From Candidatus Kaiserbacteria bacterium RIFCSPHIGHO2_02_FULL_49_16 (GTDB taxonomy: Bacteria; Patescibacteriota; Minisyncoccia; Phycocordibacterales; UBA2100): DNA of 37,304 nucleotides. The stretch is from NCBI GenBank assembly GCA_001781465.1, contig MFLD01000021.1, forward strand, positions 1 through 37,304, in the 5' to 3' direction. The position numbers and the translations under genes were made by a program. This document shows, piece after piece, positions 30,311 through 37,295 of this stretch. Every line of letters starts with the position of its first letter. The first letter of the stretch is position 1. The notes beneath the pieces were generated by a model that was not told the DNA's origin, ran no database searches, and saw only the letters and a list, made by a program, of their open reading frames with translations.

Positions 30311-30316
30311 TATAAT
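30311..30316 (+). promoter_or_regulatory. -10 box TATAAT upstream of the 20-aa protein
   Basis: Consensus TATAAT 19 bases before the ATG; a TTGATT lies upstream at 30282-30287 but with too long a spacer to pair with it confidently. Confidence 0.45.
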
Positions 30317-30335
30317 TAATAACCGCTCAAACAAT

Positions 30336-30398
30336 ATGGCAAAAGGAAACAATGCCCAGAGGAAGGAAGCGAAGAAGCCGAAAAAGAATAAGAAGTGA
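30336..30398 (+). CDS. 20-aa lysine-rich basic protein (not in ORF track)
   Basis: Encodes MAKGNNAQRKEAKKPKKNKK, a very basic peptide similar in style to short lysine-rich proteins seen in many bacterial genomes. It has a TATAAT box upstream and a perfect palindrome after the stop. A nucleic acid- or ribosome-associated role is possible but not shown. Confidence 0.6.
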   Translation: MAKGNNAQRKEAKKPKKNKK

Positions 30399-30399
30399 G

Positions 30400-30437
30400 T
30401 TAAGACCCCGTCCGCCAGCTGGCGGACGGGGTCTTAA
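30400..30437. terminator. Perfect 38-nt GC-rich palindrome
   Basis: GACCCCGTCCGCCAG and its reverse complement meet at CAGCTG, giving a very stable stem directly after the 20-aa gene. No T run follows; likely a terminator or mRNA-stabilising hairpin. Confidence 0.65.
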
Positions 30438-30450
30438 ACAGTCGCAAAAT

Positions 30451-30735
30451 ATGCACAAAGAAATCAAGAGGATACTCGTACTTGCGGCCGCAGTGATTTT
30501 TATCGTTCTCGGCATTTTAGGATTGGCTCTTCCCTTCTTGCAGGGAATTCTATTTCTTGTCATCGGTCTTATACTTCTTTCCATTGCCTCTTCTAAAGCT
30601 CGCAAATGGATTGAATCGCACACAATTCGTTATCCAAAACTTCACGCTTTCGTAGAGAAAACGGAGAAGTGGATGACAGGCATTATCGGAACTGTTGACC
30701 AAGATGAAAACTCGGATTTAGACGCAAGAAAATGA
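30451..30735 (+). CDS. Small integral membrane protein (PGPGW/DUF454-like)
   Basis: A 94-aa protein starting MHKEIKRILVLAAAVIFIVL, with two close spans; the second contains LGLALPFLQGILFLVIGLIL. An amphipathic SSKARKWIESHTIRYPKLHA segment and an acidic tail follow. The layout recalls small PGPGW/DUF454 proteins of unknown function. The track ORF starts upstream across a palindrome; this Met begins right after it. Confidence 0.7.
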   Translation: MHKEIKRILVLAAAVIFIVLGILGLALPFLQGILFLVIGLILLSIASSKARKWIESHTIRYPKLHAFVEKTEKWMTGIIGTVDQDENSDLDARK

Positions 30736-30801
30736 GTTTATTTGATAGAATCAGGCTGATTCGAATCAAGGAATTGCCTAGATTCTAAGAGCGAAAAACT
30801 T

Positions 30802-31749
30802 ATGCAAGAAATGAAGCCAACAAACTCACAAAACAACCCTCGTGAAGACGAAGTTGCCTTTTTTCGGCACAGCAATGCTTTCTATAGGTCTGTGCTCGGC
30901 GTGTTGGGAGGCGGCAATCCAACTAAGTCCATAGATGCAGACGACATCGCAAATCAGCAATGGCCGGATCTCACGCCAGAGGGCATTGAGCTTGCAAAAG
31001 CAGAAGCAGAGAAATATTTCTCGACTCTTGACCCTGATAAAGATGTTCTTTTCTTCGCATCGAGCGATCAAGTGCGCGCAATTGAGACGGGAAAAATATA
31101 TTTGGACGCGGCGCGCAAGAAAGGATTCCAAATTATCGAGCGCAAGCAAATCGTATCGCGGCTCCAACCTCGCCGCCATGGTCAAGAGTTAGCGCAAAAG
31201 ATGGAAGCTGGTGATATCAAGGTACTAAAGAATCTGTGGCGCAACATCGGGAATGTGCTTGCGCAGAGCGTTTTTAACCCCAATGCCCAGATTAATAAGG
31301 GAGCATTGCGTTGGGATAAAGTAGACCCTGCGTTTCGCGCTCGGTGGGAATCAGCGCGAGCAATTGTTGAAGCTGACCCACAGTTTTCAAGTTCCTCATG
31401 GGGAGAAAACTTTGTTAAATATTCTAAAGCGGTCAAGAAATTCCTCCCTGAAATCACTACAGCACGAGAGTTGTACGACAAAGACTTTGCAAATCTGGTG
31501 CGCCTTGCAGAGTTCGGACTTAAGAAAGTGCGTGATTCGAAAATGCAAAAGAATATAAAAATCTTGGCATTCGGACACGAGAACTATCTTGGAATATTTT
31601 TAGAGGATGTTATGAAGGAGAAGGATGGGATAAAGAATTGCGAGGTCATACGGATAACAGAAACAGAAAAAGGACTTAAAGCAAAGTTTCGTGGTAAGGA
31701 AGCCCTTATTAAGCCAAAAGACAAATCTATTGATGTGGTGCAAGGGTAA
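30802..31749 (+). CDS. Histidine phosphatase superfamily protein
   Basis: A 315-aa cytoplasmic protein with the phosphoglycerate mutase-like catalytic set: FFRHSNAFYRS (RH motif, about residues 20-30), LTPEGIELAKAEAEKYF, FFASSDQVRAIETGKIYL and a late AFGHENYLG (second His). The middle holds an added helical region of about 120 residues. These enzymes act through a phospho-histidine; the substrate here is not evident. It starts 66 bases after the membrane protein gene, so co-transcription is possible. Confidence 0.8.
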   Translation: MQEMKPTNSQNNPREDEVAFFRHSNAFYRSVLGVLGGGNPTKSIDADDIANQQWPDLTPEGIELAKAEAEKYFSTLDPDKDVLFFASSDQVRAIETGKIYLDAARKKGFQIIERKQIVSRLQPRRHGQELAQKMEAGDIKVLKNLWRNIGNVLAQSVFNPNAQINKGALRWDKVDPAFRARWESARAIVEADPQFSSSSWGENFVKYSKAVKKFLPEITTARELYDKDFANLVRLAEFGLKKVRDSKMQKNIKILAFGHENYLGIFLEDVMKEKDGIKNCEVIRITETEKGLKAKFRGKEALIKPKDKSIDVVQG

Positions 31750-31754
31750 TCCTA

Positions 31755-31797
31755 AGGTGTCATGTTCCATCAAGGTGTACATCAAGATGTCGCCTTG
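31755..31797. repeat. Degenerate AAGGTGTC-type hairpin
   Basis: AAGGTGTCAT pairs with ATGTCGCCTT with two non-standard positions, with AAGGTGTACAT in the loop. It looks like a decayed member of the AAGGTG hairpin group and follows the phosphatase gene. Confidence 0.5.
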
Positions 31798-31872
31798 AGG
31801 CATTGCTAATCAAAATAAACGCGCTTTAAGAAAATCCTTTGAGTTTGGCCGAATATACTGTAAGTTCTTCCA

Positions 31873-33333
31873 ATGTCTGCGAATAATATAGTCGTTAGAT
31901 TCGAAAACGTGTCGTTTGAGTACGAACACGCGAAGCCCATTCTAGATGAGGTGAGTTTTTCAGTACGCGAGGGCTCGAAAATAACATTGATGGGTCAAAA
32001 CGGCGCTGGCAAAAGCACGATTTTCGGTCTCATAACTGGTGCCTCACAACCGCAGTCTGGAAGCATTCATATAGAGAATGGACAAACGATTGCCACAGCG
32101 CGGCAGGTGATGCCGCGCGAAGAATATGAGCTGACAGTCCGCGCATTCTTTCAGAAGTGTTTCGACAAAAAGATATACGACATAGACCCGCGAATTGATG
32201 AAGCGCTTGAAGTTGTGAATCTTAGGGGACATGAGAAAGTGCACTCTCGTCTCATAAAATCATTTTCCGGAGGCCAGCAAGCACGGCTTCTTTTGGCCTC
32301 CGCGCTCATCCAGAATCCGGACATCTTGCTCTTGGACGAGCCGACGAACAACCTCGATAAAGCAGGCATCGAACATCTCACAAAATTCCTGATTGATTAC
32401 ACAAAAACCTGCATCGTTATTTCGCACGACGCAGGATTTTTGAACGCTTTTACGCATGGAGTTTTGTATCTTGATGTATTCACTCGAAAAGTCGAGCAAT
32501 ATGTCGGCGATTATTTTGATGTGGTTTCCGAGATTGCTCTGCGAATGGAAAAGGAGAACAGGAAAAATGCTCAGCTTGCCAAAGAGATTCAGGCCAACAA
32601 AGACAAAATGAACTTTTTTGCCCAAAAGGGAGGCAAGATGCGTTTGGTCGCGAAGAAAATGCGTACGAAAGTGGAAGAGATGGAAGAGGCGAAAGTGGAT
32701 GTCCGCAAAGAGGATAAAACTATCCGACCATTCCATATTCCAGCACAGAAAGATATCGTCGGCGAGATTCTCGGCATCACCTCATTCACCCGGATGAAGA
32801 ATCATAAGCAAAGTACGCAGAAGGCCAATATCCATCTAAAGCGCAGAGACCACCTATTATTGACGGGACCGAACGGAATCGGAAAAAGCACGCTGTTAGA
32901 ATCGATTGCAAAAAGCACATTAAAAGGCGCGAGCATCGCTGAAGGAGTTACGGTGGGGTATTACCGCCAAGATTTTTCCACTCTCAACTTTGAGGACACG
33001 GTTTTTGATTCTCTATACTCGGTCGCGCGTAGGCATTCCGAACAGCACGTGCGTTCTGTTGCCGCGGGATTCTTAATTACCGCCGACATGATACACGCGA
33101 AAATCGGCGACCTCTCAGAAGGGCAGAAGGGGCTGGTTGCGTTCGCGCGACTTGTCCTCCAAGAGCCGGGGATCCTAATCCTCGATGAGCCGACGAACCA
33201 CATAAACTTCCGCCACATTCCAATAATTGCAGAGGCACTCAATAGTTATGAAAGCGCAATGGTGTTGGTATCCCACGTGCCAGAATTCGTCGCAAAAATC
33301 AGGATTGATGAAGTGTTGGATTTGGAGAAGTAA
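31873..33333 (+). CDS. ABC-F family ATPase
   Basis: A 486-aa soluble protein with two ABC domains and no membrane span. Domain 1: Walker A GQNGAGKST, signature SFSGGQQAR, Walker B LLLDEPTNNLD. A charged linker of about 80 residues (NKDKMNFFAQKGGKMRLVAK) joins it to domain 2: GPNGIGKST, signature LSEGQ, LILDEPTNHIN. ABC-F proteins act on ribosomes, often in the E site, to resolve stalling or protect against antibiotics. Glu replaces Gly in the second signature. TATACT lies 13 bases before the ATG; a candidate translation factor rather than a transporter. Confidence 0.92.
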   Translation: MSANNIVVRFENVSFEYEHAKPILDEVSFSVREGSKITLMGQNGAGKSTIFGLITGASQPQSGSIHIENGQTIATARQVMPREEYELTVRAFFQKCFDKKIYDIDPRIDEALEVVNLRGHEKVHSRLIKSFSGGQQARLLLASALIQNPDILLLDEPTNNLDKAGIEHLTKFLIDYTKTCIVISHDAGFLNAFTHGVLYLDVFTRKVEQYVGDYFDVVSEIALRMEKENRKNAQLAKEIQANKDKMNFFAQKGGKMRLVAKKMRTKVEEMEEAKVDVRKEDKTIRPFHIPAQKDIVGEILGITSFTRMKNHKQSTQKANIHLKRRDHLLLTGPNGIGKSTLLESIAKSTLKGASIAEGVTVGYYRQDFSTLNFEDTVFDSLYSVARRHSEQHVRSVAAGFLITADMIHAKIGDLSEGQKGLVAFARLVLQEPGILILDEPTNHINFRHIPIIAEALNSYESAMVLVSHVPEFVAKIRIDEVLDLEK

Positions 33334-33448
33334 GTTCTTGATTAGGTTAAACTTCCGCAAATGATGGGTTCGAAAGTTGTCAAACTAATGGAAGCCATGT
33401 CTTAAGGTTTGGTTTTGAATACTTATTAAAAACTTATTTTACAGCGGA

Positions 33449-34219
33449 TTACCTTTTATAGCGTGGTTTCAAGCCTATAGCCGTTCTATATACTTCTCTG
33501 GCACGTTTCGTGACGTAATCATTCAAGAAACTATTAACTGTGTTCCCCGTGATGCCGAGTCTTTGTGCACAGTCCGCATGAGAAAGACCTTCTAGCTTTA
33601 AGAGGTACAGTTTCAAAGCTGTTTCAAGGTTCAGTCGTGTACTTTGCAAACCCTTGCCCGCGTGCGACGGAAGCTCTTCAGTCCTGAAAATATCAACCAT
33701 TGAAAGGGGTGACTGGCCAAGACTTATAAGCTTGGTTTGCACTTGTTTTTCTAATTTTTTCAGCTCAGGGTATGGAGCCAGAACAGCAGCTTCCCTCGCT
33801 AGTCTTTTCCAGACCTCTTCAATACGGAGCTTGCATTCGTCGGTTAGGTGGTTGCTAAGAATTACGCGTAAGGTTGACTCAGGATTCTTATCATCAGTCT
33901 TTATCGAAGCATGCCAATCCCAGATTCTGGATTTAGACCCAAGTCCTATTCCCTCAAGACGCGCTAAAATAACACGCTTTAATTCAAGGCGTCTCGCATC
34001 AGACTCTTCTTTTTTCGCATAGTACCGAGAATAGTCGGGCTTCCCAGGCTTAAATACTTCGTTAAGCCCATGCCGTTCCTTAAATGCTCTATCAAGTACC
34101 GCCTCATCCATTCCGATGATTCTTTCGAAACTAAGTTGCCCGACGGGCGGATATGGCGAAAGATCTTCGCGCCCCGGAGTTGTGAGCGAACGGTGAGACA
34201 GTTTCTGTTCGGTATCCAC
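33449..34219 (-). CDS. HTH-containing protein of an uncharacterised family (paralog C)
   Basis: A 256-aa basic protein starting at GTG, with TATATT 8 bases upstream. The C-terminal part shares VDIFRTEELPS, LNLETALKLYLLKLEGLSHA and DCAQRLGITGNTVNSFLND with paralogs A and B, and here the helix-turn-helix is clear and resembles sigma region 4 or LuxR-type domains. The N-terminal 150 residues are charged and helical. Probably a DNA-binding protein; targets unknown. The gap 33334-33448 shows nothing notable. Confidence 0.75.
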   Translation of the reverse strand: MDTEQKLSHRSLTTPGREDLSPYPPVGQLSFERIIGMDEAVLDRAFKERHGLNEVFKPGKPDYSRYYAKKEESDARRLELKRVILARLEGIGLGSKSRIWDWHASIKTDDKNPESTLRVILSNHLTDECKLRIEEVWKRLAREAAVLAPYPELKKLEKQVQTKLISLGQSPLSMVDIFRTEELPSHAGKGLQSTRLNLETALKLYLLKLEGLSHADCAQRLGITGNTVNSFLNDYVTKRAREVYRTAIGLKPRYKR

Positions 34220-34287
34220 AGGGTCTTAATATATCATTTTTTTAGTCAAGTGTGGGTTCGAACGTCCTATATCAAGCGTAGCACAAA

Positions 34288-35001
34288 TCAAAATCCGAGC
34301 ATTTTCAGAAAGTCCTGCAATTCTTTTCCTTGGATTGGGCGATGCTCGCCTGGCGGGAGAGGCCCCAGTTTTACATTTATAATTCTTTTTCTCTCAATGC
34401 CGGAGGCGTCCAAGCCGAACGCCCCGCACATTCTGCGTATCTGGTGTTTCTTGCCTTCGGTGAGCGTTACCGAAAATTTGTTGTAGCTCAACAGCTCAAT
34501 TTTGCACGGTTTGGTTACGTACCCGCCGATGTCCACACCTTTTTCAATTCTTTCTTTGAAATTGAGTGGCAAATTTGCAGTGCACGTGACCCAATATTCT
34601 TTCTCATGCACGAAGTCGGGATTAAGAAGCGGGTCCACAATTCTCCCATCATCGGTGAGAATTATCAATCCGAAAGAATCTTTATCGAGCCGGCCGACAG
34701 GAAAAACGTTTTTGAGATTGCGCGGCAGTATCATCGCGATATCTTCCTCATCATCGCCTTGCGGAGAATGCGTTATGATTCCGCGCGGTTTGTTGTACGC
34801 GTAGTACCTGCAATTTTTCGCCCGCCACTTCACTTCCACAGAATCTTTCTCCGTGATTTTGTCGCCGAGCACAGCGAGCCTTCCGTTGATAAAAACCTTG
34901 CCCTTTTTTATAACTTCATCCGCCTCCCGCCTGGTGCAGTATTTTTTAGACGCGAGATATTTGTTTATCCGCATTGGGTACTGTGGCTTATCTGTATTCA
35001 T
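34288..35001 (-). CDS. Pseudouridine synthase, RsuA/RluB/RluF family
   Basis: A 237-aa enzyme with an N-terminal S4 RNA-binding domain (RINKYLASKKYCTRREADEV, about residues 10-65) and the catalytic domain with FPVGRLDKDSFGLIILTDDG, whose Asp attacks the target uridine, then HEKEYWVTC and GKKHQIRRMCGAFG. It modifies one position in rRNA; which one cannot be decided from sequence alone, though it resembles RluF. The track start is 12 codons earlier; MNTDKPQYPMR is preferred as it leaves room for the divergent GIY-YIG gene's promoter. Confidence 0.9.
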   Translation of the reverse strand: MNTDKPQYPMRINKYLASKKYCTRREADEVIKKGKVFINGRLAVLGDKITEKDSVEVKWRAKNCRYYAYNKPRGIITHSPQGDDEEDIAMILPRNLKNVFPVGRLDKDSFGLIILTDDGRIVDPLLNPDFVHEKEYWVTCTANLPLNFKERIEKGVDIGGYVTKPCKIELLSYNKFSVTLTEGKKHQIRRMCGAFGLDASGIERKRIINVKLGPLPPGEHRPIQGKELQDFLKMLGF

Positions 35002-35030
35002 ATATGCTTGAAGTAGTAGACTATCACCAT

Positions 35031-35282
35031 ATGACACATTTTACCTACATCCTTCTATGCGCCGATAAAACACTCTATGTCGGATGCACGAATAATCTTG
35101 AGAAGAGATTGAAAGAGCATAATGAATTGAAGGGGGGAGCGCACTACACAAAAATCCGCCGGCCGGTGATTCTTAAACATTACGAAAGATTCCGCTCGCT
35201 CGCAAAGGCCCGCGCTCGCGAGGCGGAGATTAAGAGATGGACACGAAAACAAAAACTCGCTTTTCTGCACAAGAATCCTTAA
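35031..35282 (+). CDS. GIY-YIG nuclease-superfamily protein
   Basis: An 83-aa protein with TYILLCADKTLYVGCTNNLE (GIY-YIG core), KRLKEHN and AREAEIKRWTRKQKLAFL, the layout of the YhbQ/UPF0213 group. Some members have nuclease activity on branched or damaged DNA; the role of others is unclear. The start Met lies 29 bases from the divergent pseudouridine synthase start, and TAGACT 8 bases upstream may be the -10. A CTGCAG palindrome follows the stop. Confidence 0.88.
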   Translation: MTHFTYILLCADKTLYVGCTNNLEKRLKEHNELKGGAHYTKIRRPVILKHYERFRSLAKARAREAEIKRWTRKQKLAFLHKNP

Positions 35283-35288
35283 GTTCAC

Positions 35289-35322
35289 GACATTCCAACA
35301 TTCTGCAGAATGTTGGAATGTC
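35289..35322. repeat. CTGCAG palindrome family, copy 3
   Basis: A perfect 34-nt palindrome, GACATTCCAACATTCTG and its reverse complement, between the GIY-YIG gene and obg. Same core as 5228-5255 and 6894-6927. Confidence 0.9.
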
Positions 35323-35355
35323 CCAAATCGCGCTCAATCGTGATAGCATGCGGAA

Positions 35356-36336
35356 ATGCTAATAGATGAAATCACCATACGCCTGCACGCTGGGCGCGGC
35401 GGGCGCGGCGCTGTCGCTTTCAACAAAGTTAAACTCTCGCAGGGCCCCGTGGGGGGCGATGGTGGCAACGGTGGCAATGTCTATTTTCAGGGCGTTTCCA
35501 ACATAAACGCGCTCATGTCGTACGCGAGCAATAAAGAGATGAAAGCCGAGGACGGGAAGAACGGCCGCGGCCGATTTCTTGACGGAAGGCGCGGCGAAGA
35601 CCTTGTCCTCAAAATCCCAACGGGAACGACAATCACTAATCTTGGTACGGGGTACAAGCAGGAAATGATAAAAGTCGGCCAGAGAATTCTTGCTGCCGGA
35701 GGTGGAATGGGCGGAAAAGGGAATTTCAAATATCGCTCGGCGATAAACACCACTCCGCTTCAATTTCAAGAGGGATTGGCGGGAGATGTGTGCGAATATC
35801 ATCTTGAGCTTCGGCTTATCGCCGATGTCGGCCTCGTGGGGTTGCCCAACGCGGGAAAGTCCAGCCTTCTTAACGAGCTTACCGCGGCAAAAAGCAAAGT
35901 GGCAAATTACGCTTTTACGACTCTTGAACCGCATCTCGGCGCATATTACGAACTCATCATAGCGGACATTCCGGGGCTTATCGAAGGAGCGTCGCAAGGG
36001 AAGGGGCTAGGCGTAAAATTTCTTAAACACATTGAACGCACGACGACGATATTCCATTTAATATCCGCGGAGTCGGAAGACCCCGCGCAAGATCATGAAA
36101 TTATTCGCAATGAATTGGAAATCCACAATCCGCTTCTTTCTGTCAAGACGGAATACGTATTTCTTACAAAAACAGATGCAGTTGCACCGAGGGTTCTCAA
36201 AGAGAGAATTGCAACGCTAAAGAAATTGGGCTTGAAACCCGTCCCCGTTTCCATACTAGATGTAGATAGTCTTGATGAGGTAAAGAAAATCCTAAACAAG
36301 ATCAAGGCAGAAAAGTTGAAAGGAGACTCGAAATAA
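35356..36336 (+). CDS. obg: GTPase Obg/CgtA
   Basis: A 326-aa protein with the glycine-rich Obg fold (MLIDEITIRLHAGRGGRGAV, GPVGGDGGNGGNVYF) followed by the G domain: GLPNAGKSSLLNELT, FTTLEPHLGAYY, DIPGLIEGASQGKGLG and TKTD. Obg binds the 50S subunit and links ribosome assembly to nucleotide levels. The variable C-terminal OCT domain is missing. GATAGC 8 bases before the ATG is a possible -10. Confidence 0.95.
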   Translation: MLIDEITIRLHAGRGGRGAVAFNKVKLSQGPVGGDGGNGGNVYFQGVSNINALMSYASNKEMKAEDGKNGRGRFLDGRRGEDLVLKIPTGTTITNLGTGYKQEMIKVGQRILAAGGGMGGKGNFKYRSAINTTPLQFQEGLAGDVCEYHLELRLIADVGLVGLPNAGKSSLLNELTAAKSKVANYAFTTLEPHLGAYYELIIADIPGLIEGASQGKGLGVKFLKHIERTTTIFHLISAESEDPAQDHEIIRNELEIHNPLLSVKTEYVFLTKTDAVAPRVLKERIATLKKLGLKPVPVSILDVDSLDEVKKILNKIKAEKLKGDSK

Positions 36337-36366
36337 TAGGAACTATGAGAAACCAGCTCCAAAAAC

Positions 36367-36394
36367 TATATGCTTATTCGCGCGAATAAGCATA
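36367..36394 (+). terminator. Palindrome after obg
   Basis: ATATGCTTATTCGC and its reverse complement form a perfect 28-nt palindrome 30 bases after the obg stop. Confidence 0.6.
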
Positions 36395-36444
36395 TAAGGT
36401 CGTGGCTTGACGACAGGGTTTAAATGTATTATTATCGCATAGAT

Positions 36445-36612
36445 ATGAATACACCAGTAAAAACCTTTCAATGGCGTGGTAAATTTGTCGCCAAACCGGA
36501 GCGCGAAAAGGCGCCTGTTTGCCGTTGCGGAAATAAGTATCTCAAGACCCGCAAAAATCAGAAGGAGTGTCTTCGTTGTATCTTGAACAAGAACCGCACT
36601 CCGGCCAGATAG
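36445..36612 (+). CDS. Small zinc ribbon protein
   Basis: A 55-aa basic protein starting MNTPVKTFQWRGKF, with CRC at one end and CLRC at the other of a short hairpin (CRCGNKYLKTRKNQKECLRC), enough to bind one zinc. Such small ribbons often bind RNA or ribosomes. The track start is seven codons earlier; TATTAT lies about 9 bases before this Met, which favours it. Confidence 0.65.
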   Translation: MNTPVKTFQWRGKFVAKPEREKAPVCRCGNKYLKTRKNQKECLRCILNKNRTPAR

Positions 36613-36636
36613 CCGAGTATATTTCTGGCAGTTTCT

Positions 36637-36651
36637 GGCAGTCTGACTGCC
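36637..36651. repeat. GGCAGTCTGACTGCC palindrome
   Basis: The same 15-base unit as at 25200-25234, about 11 kb away, with a partial TTTCTGGCAG repeat just before it. Confidence 0.7.
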
Positions 36652-36707
36652 TTCCATCATTGCATGCTAGAATAGAGGCATTACAAGAACGGCTAACCAT
36701 ATCCACA

Positions 36708-36776
36708 ATGGCAAAAAAGAAAAAGAGAAATTACTCAAAGGTCCCCGGAGGCAAGCGCCGGATGAGGCATAAGTGA
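36708..36776 (+). CDS. 22-aa basic protein (not listed separately in ORF track)
   Basis: Encodes 22 residues starting MAKKKKRNYSKVPGGKRRMR. The extreme charge resembles the very short basic ribosomal proteins (Thx/bL36 style), but I cannot assign it. TAGAAT (36668-36673) could be the -10. The track frame 36567-36776 reaches it through unrelated sequence. Confidence 0.55.
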   Translation: MAKKKKRNYSKVPGGKRRMRHK

Positions 36777-36784
36777 AGCGGTAT

Positions 36785-36860
36785 ACAGTATTCCGTATAC
36801 CGTATTCTGTATAAATACATGGAGATTAAAGATACTGAATACGGAATACTAAATACTAAA
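36785..36860. repeat. Inverted AGTATTCCGTAT repeats
   Basis: AGTATTCCGTAT on the left and ATACGGAATACT on the right pair across about 40 bases, with further CGTATTCTGTAT words between. It probably ends the transcript of the 22-aa gene. Nothing else is visible in 36777-36872. Confidence 0.55.
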
Positions 36861-36872
36861 TGCGTCCTCCAA

Positions 36873-36900
36873 CTTGACTTTTGTGTTGCAAGTGCTACAA
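36873..36900 (+). promoter_or_regulatory. Consensus-like promoter TTGACT-N16-TACAAT
   Basis: The best promoter in the window, about 98 bases before the GTG of the 83-aa gene. The leader can pair GACTGG with CCAGTC immediately before the ribosome binding site. Confidence 0.7.
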
Positions 36901-36997
36901 TCTCGGCTGACTGGAACAGATCGAACTTCGCATGAAAGGCGGCATGGCGCCGACCTATGGTGGAGGTTTGATAACCCCAGTCAAAAGGAGACAAATC

Positions 36998-37249
36998 GTG
37001 AGTAAGAAAAGAAGGCGCCAAGGGCACCGCGGTAGGTCCCTAAGTGAGCGGCTTTTCGCGCACACGGCCTACTTGAGGTCGTGTGGAAGGGACGATGAAG
37101 AGTACCACTACGGGTTGTCGGGCACCTGCAGGCGGTGCAGGGCACTCGGGCAGATTTCTGTCGTGCGGGGGGTAGAAAATTACCCAACCTCGTACATGGT
37201 GGCCATCGTGGCCATCATCATCGCGGTCGTACTCGTGTTACTCGTGTAG
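36998..37249 (+). CDS. 83-aa basic protein with C-terminal membrane anchor
   Basis: Starts at GTG (VSKKRRRQGHRGRSLSERLF), with GGAG 7 bases upstream (AAAAGGAG). A very basic N-terminal half with LSGTCRRCRALGQ is followed by a C-terminal membrane span (MVAIVAIIIAVVLVLLV). The orientation suggests a tail-anchored protein with its basic domain in the cytoplasm. Family not recognised. The track start at 36932 ignores the ribosome binding site and was rejected. Promoter, leader, site and terminator are all well formed, which suggests strong expression. Confidence 0.65.
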   Translation: MSKKRRRQGHRGRSLSERLFAHTAYLRSCGRDDEEYHYGLSGTCRRCRALGQISVVRGVENYPTSYMVAIVAIIIAVVLVLLV

Positions 37250-37269
37250 CGGCGAGTCCTTCGGCGAAA

Positions 37270-37295
37270 ATGGGCGGTCCCGCGTGGCCGCCCAT
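37270..37295 (+). terminator. Terminator of the 83-aa gene
   Basis: ATGGGCGG pairs with CCGCCCAT around a GC-rich loop, followed shortly by TATTTT at the window edge. Confidence 0.75.

Noticed and set aside
33365-34265. GGGTTCGAA words flanking the HTH gene as attachment sites or a tRNA fragment
   Set aside because: Only about 10-13 bases match at 33368 and 34254, no tRNA arms accompany them, and no copy of the neighbouring gene's end is present, unlike the rpsA and gyrA cases.
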